From the NCBI RefSeq assembly GCF_021603645.1, contig NZ_BQHJ01000003.1, forward strand, positions 186,001-250,000: 64,000 bases of DNA. The letters run 5' to 3'. A model generated the notes under the pieces. That model was given only the letters and a program-made list of their open reading frames with translations. It had not been told where the DNA came from and did not search any database. Within the stretch, counting starts at the first letter, position 1, and every line of letters starts with the position of its first letter. This document shows, piece by piece, positions 8,451 through 15,707 of this stretch. The DNA comes from Pseudomonas pseudonitroreducens. GTDB taxonomy: Bacteria; Pseudomonadota; Gammaproteobacteria; Pseudomonadales; Pseudomonadaceae. The position numbers were made by a program, and so were the translations under genes.

Positions 8451-9218
8451 ATGAGCGTGATAATCCAGAAGAACGGTGCGGTGACCACCCTGGTCATCGC
8501 CCGCCCTGCGGTGCGTAACGCCGTGGACCTGCCGACCGCCCAGGCGCTGGCCGATGCCCTGCGCGAATTCGAGCAGGACGAGGAGGCCCGTGTCGCGGTG
8601 CTGACCGGCGCCGGCGGGACTTTCTGCGCGGGCGCCGATCTCGCGGCGCTGGCCGAGGACGGCGAGCGGCGCAATCGCCTGGAAACCGAAGGCGACGCGC
8701 CGATGGGGCCGAGCCGGATGCAGTTGTCCAAGCCGCTGATCGCCGCCATCGAGGGCTACGCCGTGGCTGGGGGGCTGGAGCTGGCGTTGCTGGCGGACCT
8801 TCGGGTAATGGCCGAGGACGCGGTATGCGGAGTGTTCTGCCGGCGCTTCGGTGTGCCGCTGATTGACGGTGGCACCGTGCGTTTGCCGCGCATTGTCGGC
8901 CAGGGGCGGGCGCTGGACCTGATTCTCACCGGCCGCCCGGTGGGCGCCCAGGAAGCCTTTGCCATGGGCCTGGCCAACCGCGTGGTGGCCAGCGGCACTG
9001 CGCTGGAAGCGGCGGAAGAACTGGCGCGGGAGATCGCCGAATTCCCTCAGCGCTGCATGCTCGCCGACCGGGCGAGCGTGTTCGCCCAGTGGGAACTGTC
9101 ATTCGATGTGGCGCTGGCCAACGAGTTCCAGGGCGGGATGGCAGTGATCGAGAGTGGCGAGACGGTGAAAGGAGCGAAGCGTTTTGCCGGTGGGCAAGGG
9201 CGGCACGGGGAGTTCTGA
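8451..9218 (+). CDS. enoyl-CoA hydratase/isomerase (crotonase) family protein
   Basis: The 255-aa protein shows the crotonase oxyanion motif GAGGTFCAGADLAAL (about residue 57) and GYAVAGGLELALLADLRV (about residue 102), which keeps the first catalytic Glu in the GLELA element. At the site of the second Glu, canonical hydratases have FGxPE, but this protein has FGVPLIDGG, so the second acid is missing. ATG 8451 follows GAGGAG. The fold is certain. The missing residue argues against a plain enoyl-CoA hydratase and for another crotonase reaction such as isomerisation or hydrolysis. Confidence 0.85.
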   Translation: MSVIIQKNGAVTTLVIARPAVRNAVDLPTAQALADALREFEQDEEARVAVLTGAGGTFCAGADLAALAEDGERRNRLETEGDAPMGPSRMQLSKPLIAAIEGYAVAGGLELALLADLRVMAEDAVCGVFCRRFGVPLIDGGTVRLPRIVGQGRALDLILTGRPVGAQEAFAMGLANRVVASGTALEAAEELAREIAEFPQRCMLADRASVFAQWELSFDVALANEFQGGMAVIESGETVKGAKRFAGGQGRHGEF

Positions 9219-9230
9219 TACGGATTCCGA

Positions 9231-9311
9231 CTGTAGGAGCGAGCTTGCTCGCGATCCCGGTCAGCGTTGGCGCTGCCGGTAATCCGTTCGCGAGCAAGCT
9301 CGCTCCTACAG
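9231..9311. repeat. palindromic repeat, family A (GTAGGAGCGAGCTTGCTCGCGA type)
   Basis: Left arm CTGTAGGAGCGAGCTTGCTC and right arm GAGCAAGCTCGCTCCTACAG are perfect inverted copies around a variable centre. This is the commonest family here; other copies are at 20291, 34905, 36924, 45046, 48933/49314 and 54841. It sits in the convergent junction between the crotonase and cupin genes. Confidence 0.88.
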
Positions 9312-9352
9312 CTGAGGCGCAGGGCGGGGCGATCGCTCTCCCTGCTTCTAGA

Positions 9353-9700
9353 TCAATCGCGCTCGATGATCACGTAGGTCTTGCGCGTGGTTTCCTGGAT
9401 GTCCCAGATGCCCAGGCTGTTCTGCGGCAGCAGGAAGGCGTCGCCAGCCTGGAAGGCGATCGGCTCGCCACCGTCCGGGGTGAAGGTGCCGCGGCCGGAG
9501 ATGAAGTGGCAGAACTCCTGCTCGACGATCTGCCGGCGCCAGCGGCCGGGGGTGCATTCCCAGATGCCGGTCTCGACGCCGTCGGGACGCTCGATGGATT
9601 CTACGCGAGTCTCGGAAATCGGCTCGCCCAGGGGCACGGCCACCGGGTTGGCTTCACCGAGTTCGGCGTGCAGGGTGTTCTTCAGGTGGGTCAGTTTCAT
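9353..9700 (-). CDS. small cupin-domain protein (EutQ-like / Cupin_3)
   Basis: A single cupin barrel of 115 aa: EQEFCHFISGRGTFTPDGG (about residues 60-78) is the first cupin motif and FQAGDAFLLPQNSLGIWDIQ the second. It lies 46 bp downstream of an FAD amine oxidase-like gene on the same strand and both are preceded by an AraC gene, so the three probably form one unit. Proteins of this kind often accompany FAD-dependent oxidases for amines or amino acids. Its own activity, enzymatic or ligand-binding, is unknown. Confidence 0.82.
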   Translation of the reverse strand: MKLTHLKNTLHAELGEANPVAVPLGEPISETRVESIERPDGVETGIWECTPGRWRRQIVEQEFCHFISGRGTFTPDGGEPIAFQAGDAFLLPQNSLGIWDIQETTRKTYVIIERD

Positions 9701-9746
9701 ACGGGGCTCCAGTGGGGGGCTCGTTGTTCAGAGGAAAATCGGCGCT

Positions 9747-11168
9747 TCAGCCGACCTTCCAGGTCATCAGGTTTTCCATGCTGGCGGCGACCTTCTCCGC
9801 CAAGCGGCGGCGCCAGGGCGCGCTGTTCGGGTTGGCCAGCACATCGTCCTCATGAACGAAGCTGCGGATGATGGCGTTGTAGCCCAGCCAGCGGCAGGGT
9901 TCCGGTTCCCAGCCGCGCAGGCCGTCCTGCACGCTGCGATCGTTGATGACCCAGGGCTGGCGGGTGAGGGCGCTGTCCTGGCCGAGGATCAGGTCGGCCA
10001 GCGTGCGGCCGCCCAGGTTGGTAGCGCCGACGCCTTCACCGCCGTAGCCGCCGGCGAGGGCGATGCCGTTGCGGCGGTCCACCAGCATGTGCGGGTGGAA
10101 GCGCCGCGACATGCCCAGGTTGCCGCCCCAGGTGTGGGTGATGCGCACGTCCTTCAATTGCGGGAACAGTTCGCTGAACAGGTAGCGGCGCAGCTCCACT
10201 TCATCATCGGTCAAGCTGAAGTCGTTGCGCAGCTTGCCGCCGAAGCGGTAGCCGCCACGGGCGCCGAACGCCAGACGGTTATCCGGGGTGCGCTGGCCGT
10301 AGGTGACCTGGCGACTGAATTCGCTGAAGGCCTGGCCCTTGTCCAGGCCGATCTCCGCCCAGACCGATTCGGGCAGCGGCTCGGTAGCCACCAGCAGGCT
10401 CTGCACCGGTAGCTGGTAGTTGCCCAGCGGCGGCAGGTCGGCGGCGTAGCCTTCGATGGCCGGCACCACCCATTGCGCTTTCAGTTCGCCCTGTTCGGTG
10501 CGCAACAGACCCGGTGCCCAGTGGGTGACCCGGCTCTTTTCGAAGATCGGCGTGCCCTGGCGCTCGACCGCACGGGCCAGGCCGCGAACCAGCTTGGCCG
10601 GATCGATGGTGGCGCAGTGCGGGGTGTGGATGGCGCCCAGCGCACTGGGAATGCGCAGTTGTTCGGCCAGTTCGCTCTTGCTCAGCCAGCGGTAGTCGTC
10701 CTCGGTCAGGCCTTCGCTGTGCAGGTGCTTGAGGTAATCGCGCAGGCGGGTTTCCTGCTCCGGGTAGCGCGCGGCGGTGTAGAGCACGCCAGCCTTGCGA
10801 TAGTCGCAATCGATGCCTTCGCGATCGAGCACGCGGGCCACTTCATCGGGGATGTCGTGCAGCAGGTCGTAGGATGCGCGGCGCTGCTCGGGCGACAGGC
10901 CGGCAAGCAGGCGGTCTTCGCCGAGCATGTTGCCCATCAGCCAGCCGCCGTTGCGACCGGAGGCGCCAAAGCCGGCGGTTTCTGCCTCGACGATGGCGAT
11001 CTTCAGCTGCGGTGCGCGCAGCTTCAGGTAGTAGGCGGTCCACAGGCCGGTGTAACCGGCGCCGGCGATGGCCACATCGACGTCCAGGGTGCCCTGCAGG
11101 GATGACCGCGGGACGAGATCATCGTCCAGTTGGTTCATCCACAGACTGATATGACGCCATGCCGACAT
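9747..11168 (-). CDS. FAD-dependent oxidoreductase (PuuB / gamma-glutamylputrescine oxidase-like)
   Basis: The 473-aa protein has the Rossmann motif VAIAGAGYTGLWTAYYL (about residues 32-48), ASGRNGGWLMG typical of the DAO/PuuB family near residue 70, and a C-terminal AGGYGGEGVGATNLGGRTL flavin loop. ATG 11168 follows GGAG, while a TTG four codons upstream is weaker. PuuB-like enzymes oxidise gamma-glutamylated or free amines with oxygen, releasing peroxide. The surrounding AraC and cupin genes fit an inducible amine or amino acid catabolic unit. Family assignment is firm; the exact substrate is not. Confidence 0.85.
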   Translation of the reverse strand: MSAWRHISLWMNQLDDDLVPRSSLQGTLDVDVAIAGAGYTGLWTAYYLKLRAPQLKIAIVEAETAGFGASGRNGGWLMGNMLGEDRLLAGLSPEQRRASYDLLHDIPDEVARVLDREGIDCDYRKAGVLYTAARYPEQETRLRDYLKHLHSEGLTEDDYRWLSKSELAEQLRIPSALGAIHTPHCATIDPAKLVRGLARAVERQGTPIFEKSRVTHWAPGLLRTEQGELKAQWVVPAIEGYAADLPPLGNYQLPVQSLLVATEPLPESVWAEIGLDKGQAFSEFSRQVTYGQRTPDNRLAFGARGGYRFGGKLRNDFSLTDDEVELRRYLFSELFPQLKDVRITHTWGGNLGMSRRFHPHMLVDRRNGIALAGGYGGEGVGATNLGGRTLADLILGQDSALTRQPWVINDRSVQDGLRGWEPEPCRWLGYNAIIRSFVHEDDVLANPNSAPWRRRLAEKVAASMENLMTWKVG

Positions 11169-11281
11169 AGACGACTCCAAAAGGAAGAAGGGGGAATGTC
11201 GGCAAGCCTAGATTTGGCGCGGGGTTCTGTCGTGCGCGCGGGTACGCGAGGATTGCTCGCGTACCCGCCGGCAGGGGCGGG

Positions 11282-12097
11282 TCAGGCCGGTTCCTGTTCT
11301 TCGCGCAGGCGCTTCAGGTACTCGCGGGGGGACTGGCCGGTCTGCTGGCGGAAGCAGCGGTAGAAGGCCGAGAGCGAGTTGAAGCCGGCGGAGAACGCCA
11401 GCTCGTCGATGCGTGAGGGCAGCGGCGGGCGCAGCTGGCTGAGCAGGTGGGTCAGGCGCGTCTGGTTGACGTACTGGTAGAAGCTCAGCCCCATCACCTG
11501 GTTGAGCAGGTAGGAAATCTGGTTGCGGGTGTAGCCCGTGGCGGTGGCCACCTGGGTCAGGTCCAGGTCCGGCGCCAGGTATGGCTGGCTCTTGCTGAAA
11601 TAGTCTTCCAGGTCGCTGGCCAACTGGCTGAGCTGCCGCGGCGAGAGGCCCAGGCGGCTGGTGGCTGGCCGCGGGTCGATGGCCTGCGGTCGGTTTTCGC
11701 TGCCTTCGCGCACGACCGAGGCGTACTCGTTGATGCGCCAGATCAGCCCGTCGCGCACGGTGATCGCTTCGCTGGAGTGGAAGGTCGCCAGGCGGCCGCT
11801 GAGGGTTACCGCGATGCGGTACTGGATGAACGCGGTGTCGCCGTCCACGCGGATGCGGTCGATGTGGTCGAGGAACTCTTCCGGGCGGCTGGGCATGGTG
11901 CCCTGCACGTAGTCGCGCAGGTCGGTGTAGCCCAGCGTGCGGTTCTGGAAGAAGTCGTTGTACTGCACCTGCGGGTGATACAGCGCGAGCACCGCTTCGA
12001 GGTCGCGATGCTTCCAGCACTGGTGGTAGCGCAACACGACCTCGCGGGTCTGCTCGGTCAGGTGGCTGTCGGTCGGGCGTTGGTCGATGGCATGCAT
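11282..12097 (-). CDS. AraC-type regulator with N-terminal SnoaL/NTF2-like domain
   Basis: The 271-aa protein starts with an NTF2/SnoaL-like alpha+beta domain (residues about 15-130; VVLRYHQCWKHRDLEAVLAL and YASVV are recognisable) instead of the usual AraC cupin sensor. After a linker it has the two-helix AraC DNA-binding domain (about 165-268; FSAGFNSLSAFYRCFRQQTG and PREYLKRLRE). It is 113 bp upstream of the FAD oxidase gene on the same strand, so it is the likely regulator of that unit. NTF2-like pockets bind small hydrophobic or amine ligands, which suggests direct substrate sensing. Confidence 0.85.
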   Translation of the reverse strand: MHAIDQRPTDSHLTEQTREVVLRYHQCWKHRDLEAVLALYHPQVQYNDFFQNRTLGYTDLRDYVQGTMPSRPEEFLDHIDRIRVDGDTAFIQYRIAVTLSGRLATFHSSEAITVRDGLIWRINEYASVVREGSENRPQAIDPRPATSRLGLSPRQLSQLASDLEDYFSKSQPYLAPDLDLTQVATATGYTRNQISYLLNQVMGLSFYQYVNQTRLTHLLSQLRPPLPSRIDELAFSAGFNSLSAFYRCFRQQTGQSPREYLKRLREEQEPA

Positions 12098-12338
12098 AGG
12101 GGGCTAAGGATGCCCCAGACCGCGCTTCTCGGGTAGTGGCAAAGCAGTTGTCAGGCGCACGGCACTATCCATCGTCTCGATGATCCGTCATCGCCTGCAC
12201 CAATATCGCCCGCCAGAGCCCATGGCAGAGGGGGGATTCACTCTTTCGGGCGACACGCCAAATACCACCTTGGAGCGCTTACTCCCCGTCAGGTCGCTCA
12301 GTAGGGTAAGGCCACCTAGACACCGTCAGGAGAGCCGC

Positions 12339-14132
12339 ATGACAACAAAAACAAGGCGCGGATTCTTCCAACCGCAACTTCTCGCCACTGCTGTCGCCCT
12401 GGGATGCGCCACCCAGGCTCAGGCAATCAACTTCAACATCGGGGAGATCGAGGGGCAGTTCGATTCCAGTCTGTCCGTGGGGGCCAGCTGGAGTACCCAG
12501 AGTCCGAAGGAGGATCTGATCGGTGCCGCCAACGGCGGCCACGGCATGACCCAGACCAACGACGATGGCCGGCAGAACTTCCGCAAGGGCCACACCTTCT
12601 CGAAGATCTTCAAGGGTATTCACGACCTCGAGCTGAAGTACGGGGACTTCGGCGTATTCACCCGGGGCAAGTACTGGTATGACTTCCGCCTGAAGGACGA
12701 AAGCGTTGCCTTCAAGGACCTGTCCGACGACGGCCGCAAGGAAGGCGCCAAGTCTTCCGGCGCGCAACTGCTCGACGCCTTCGGCTACTACAACTATTCC
12801 ATCGCCGACCTGCCGGGCACCGTGCGCCTGGGCAAGCAGGTAGTGAGCTGGGGTGAAAGTACCTTCATCGGCAACAGCATCAACACCATCAACCCCATCG
12901 ACGTCTCCGCCTTCCGCCGCCCTGGTTCGGAAATCAAGGAAGGCCTGATCCCGGTGAACATGGTGTACCTGTCGCAGAGCGTCACCGACGCGCTCTCCGT
13001 CGAGGGCTTCTACCAGCTGGAGTGGGACCAGACGGTGCTCGACAACTGCGGCACGTTCTTCTCCACCACCGACGTCGCCGCCGATGGTTGCAACACCAAC
13101 TACAACATCCTCGACCCGGCCACGATCAATACGCTGAACTCCCCGGGGATCCACTCGCTGCTCGACTCCATGGGCGTCACCGTCACCCAGGAGGGCCTGA
13201 TGGTGCCGCGCGGCGCAGACCGCGACGCCCGTGATTCCGGCCAGTGGGGCCTGGCCCTGCGCTGGCTGGGCGACGATGTGGAATATGGCGCCTACGCCAT
13301 GAACTACCACAGCCGCACGCCCATCGTGAGCATGCAGAACGCCGGCCGCTCCGACATCATCAATGCGCTGCGCGTGTCGGCGCTGGCGCAGCCGATCCTG
13401 CTGGGGCGCGGCAGCTACTTCCTCGAGTACCCCGAGGACATCCGCCTGTACGGCCTGAGCTTCTCCACCACCCTGCCCACCGGCACCGCGTGGAACGGCG
13501 AGATCAGCTACCGGCCGAACATGCCGCTGCAACTCAACACCACCGATCTGACCCCGTTGCTCGCCACCACCGTGGCCGGTGGGTTCGCCAGCGGTGGCGT
13601 GGCCGGCGCGCTGGCCGAGGCCAACCAGGTCAGCCACGGCTATGTGCGCAAGGAAGTGACCCAGGCGCAGACCACCTTCACCCACTTCTTCGACCAGACC
13701 ATGGGCGCGGACCGCGTCACCCTGGTGGGCGAAGTCGGCGTGACCTATGTCGGCGGCATGAGCAACGAAGTCGGCGAGCGCTACGGTCGCGACTCGGTCT
13801 ATGGGGTGCCGGAGAACGCCACGGCGCGCAACGAATACGGCAGCGGCGGCTTCTATACCTCGTCGTCCTGGGGTTACCGCGCCCGCGCCATCTGGGACTA
13901 CAACAACGTCTTCGCCGGGGTGAACCTCAAGCCGAACATCGCCTGGTCCCACGACGTGAACGGCTACGGCCCGGTCTTCAACGAAGGCAGCAAGGCCGCC
14001 AGCGTCGGTATCGATGCTGACTACCAGAACACCTACACCGCGAGCCTGAACTACACGAACTTCTTCGGCGGCGACTACAACACCATCGTCGACCGGGACT
14101 TCCTCTCGCTCAGCTTCGGCGTGAACTTCTGA
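12339..14132 (+). CDS. DUF1302 outer-membrane protein
   Basis: This 597-aa protein begins MTTKTRRGFFQPQ with a signal peptide ending near residue 31 (TQAQA). The mature part is rich in alternating beta strands and Tyr/Trp/Gly, and ends FLSLSFGVNF, the C-terminal Phe expected of an outer-membrane barrel. It has the DUF1302 hallmark IGEIEGQFDSSLSVGASWS. ATG 12339 follows AGGAGAG; upstream in-frame starts lack a signal. It is 22 bp before a DUF1329 gene, a pairing seen widely in Pseudomonas and related genera, and a LuxR gene follows. No transported substrate is established. Confidence 0.87.
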   Translation: MTTKTRRGFFQPQLLATAVALGCATQAQAINFNIGEIEGQFDSSLSVGASWSTQSPKEDLIGAANGGHGMTQTNDDGRQNFRKGHTFSKIFKGIHDLELKYGDFGVFTRGKYWYDFRLKDESVAFKDLSDDGRKEGAKSSGAQLLDAFGYYNYSIADLPGTVRLGKQVVSWGESTFIGNSINTINPIDVSAFRRPGSEIKEGLIPVNMVYLSQSVTDALSVEGFYQLEWDQTVLDNCGTFFSTTDVAADGCNTNYNILDPATINTLNSPGIHSLLDSMGVTVTQEGLMVPRGADRDARDSGQWGLALRWLGDDVEYGAYAMNYHSRTPIVSMQNAGRSDIINALRVSALAQPILLGRGSYFLEYPEDIRLYGLSFSTTLPTGTAWNGEISYRPNMPLQLNTTDLTPLLATTVAGGFASGGVAGALAEANQVSHGYVRKEVTQAQTTFTHFFDQTMGADRVTLVGEVGVTYVGGMSNEVGERYGRDSVYGVPENATARNEYGSGGFYTSSSWGYRARAIWDYNNVFAGVNLKPNIAWSHDVNGYGPVFNEGSKAASVGIDADYQNTYTASLNYTNFFGGDYNTIVDRDFLSLSFGVNF

Positions 14133-14154
14133 CCTGCCTGCTCAAGGAATCGAC

Positions 14155-15525
14155 ATGAGAACGACAAGAATCCTCCAATGCGGCGCGCTGGCCCTGAGCC
14201 TGCTGTCCTGCGGCGTGATGGCCGCGGTGCCCGCCGACGAAGTGGCCAAGCTGGGCACCAGCCTCACGCCCATGGGCTCGCAGAAGGAAGGCAACGCCGA
14301 CGGCAGCATTCCGGCCTGGACCGGCGGCATTTCCCGCACCGCCGGCAAGCTCGACGCCAAGGGCTTCCTCTCCAACCCGTTCGCCGACGAGAAGCCGCTG
14401 TTCACCATCACCGCGCAGAACGCCGACCAGTACAAGGACAAGCTCTCCGCCGGCCAACTGGCGATGTTCAAGCGCTACCCGGATACCTACAAGATTCCGG
14501 TGTACAAGACCCACCGTACCTTCGCGCTGCCCGACGACATCTACGCCGTGATCAAGCGCAGCGCCGAATTCGTCCAGCCGATCAACGATGGCAATGGCCT
14601 GGAGAACTTCGAGAAGAGTCGCTACTACGCCTTCCCGCTGCCCAAGAACGGCGTGCAGGCGCTGTGGAACCACCTGACCCGCTACCACGGCGGCAACATT
14701 TCCCGCTCGGTGGTGCAGGTCGTGCCGCAGACCAACGGCAGCTACACGCCGATCCGTTTCGAGGAATCGATCGCGGTGCCGCAGAACATGGGTGACCAGG
14801 ATGTCAGCAAGACCGGCAACATCCTCACCTACTTCAAGCAGCAGGTAACGGCCCCGGCGCGCCTCGCCGGTAACGTCCTGCTGGTGCACGAAACCCTGGA
14901 CCAGGTGAAGGAGCCGCGCCTGGCGTGGATCTACAACGCCGGCCAGCGCCGCGTGCGCCGCGCCCCGCAGGTGGCCTACGACGGCCCGGGTACCGCTTCG
15001 GACGGCCTGCGCACCTCGGACAACTACGACATGTTCTCCGGTGCACCGGACCGTTACGACTGGAAACTGGTCGGCAAGCGCGAGATGTACATCCCGTACA
15101 ACAGCTACCGCCTGAACTCGCCGGAGCTCAAGTACGACGACATCGTCAAACCGGGGCACATCAACCAGGACCTGACCCGTTACGAACTGCACCGCGTGTG
15201 GGAAGTGGTCGGTACCCTGAAGTCCGGTGAACGCAACATCTACGGCCAGCGTCACTTCTACCTCGACGAGGACAGCTGGCAGATCGCCGTGTCCGAGCTG
15301 TATGACGGCCGTGGCCAGCTGTGGCGCGTCGGCGAAGGCCACGAGATGACCTTCTACACCGAGCTCGCCACCGGCTATGCCGCTGAATCGCTGTACGACA
15401 TCCTCGCCGGCCGCTACGTGACCTTCGGCCTGAACAACGAGGAGAAGCGCGGCTACCAGTTCGGCCAGAAAGCCAGCATGGCCGATTTCACCCCGGCGGC
15501 ACTGCGCAACACCGGCGTCCGCTGA
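14155..15525 (+). CDS. DUF1329 periplasmic protein
   Basis: A 456-aa exported protein with a signal peptide ending around residue 24 (CGVMAAVPADEVAKLG) and the DUF1329 region through the whole mature chain, including DGSIPAWTGGI, YYAFPLPKNGVQALWNH and DLTRYELHRVW. DUF1329 proteins are distantly like LolA/LolB lipoprotein carriers and always travel with DUF1302 partners, so a joint envelope function is likely, possibly moving a hydrophobic compound across the periplasm. It is the second gene of the pair and ends at a strong terminator. Confidence 0.87.
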   Translation: MRTTRILQCGALALSLLSCGVMAAVPADEVAKLGTSLTPMGSQKEGNADGSIPAWTGGISRTAGKLDAKGFLSNPFADEKPLFTITAQNADQYKDKLSAGQLAMFKRYPDTYKIPVYKTHRTFALPDDIYAVIKRSAEFVQPINDGNGLENFEKSRYYAFPLPKNGVQALWNHLTRYHGGNISRSVVQVVPQTNGSYTPIRFEESIAVPQNMGDQDVSKTGNILTYFKQQVTAPARLAGNVLLVHETLDQVKEPRLAWIYNAGQRRVRRAPQVAYDGPGTASDGLRTSDNYDMFSGAPDRYDWKLVGKREMYIPYNSYRLNSPELKYDDIVKPGHINQDLTRYELHRVWEVVGTLKSGERNIYGQRHFYLDEDSWQIAVSELYDGRGQLWRVGEGHEMTFYTELATGYAAESLYDILAGRYVTFGLNNEEKRGYQFGQKASMADFTPAALRNTGVR

Positions 15526-15546
15526 AGCAACACCCCGCTCCTTGGC

Positions 15547-15583
15547 CCCGGCATCCCGCGTGGATGCCGGGTTTCTTTTTTTC
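15547..15583 (+). terminator. rho-independent terminator after DUF1302-DUF1329
   Basis: CCCGGCATCC and GGATGCCGGG form a 10-bp perfect stem with loop CGCGT, followed by a T-rich run TTTCTTTTTTTCT. It closes the two-gene unit and separates it from the LuxR gene. Confidence 0.88.
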
Positions 15584-15707
15584 TGCGCAGCCTCTATTTC
15601 GGGCCTGAGGGCGGCTTGCTCTATACCGCCCCATGAATCTGGCTGATGGTCCTTTGCCCACTCCGCCCAGGGGCATAGTCTGGCCTGCAAATGGCCGGAA
15701 GAAGCCC

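Noticed and set aside
12279-13952. 557-codon minus-strand frame opposite DUF1302
   Set aside because: Shadow of the DUF1302 gene, which has signal peptide and barrel features; the shadow has only Val/Gly/Ala-rich sequence.
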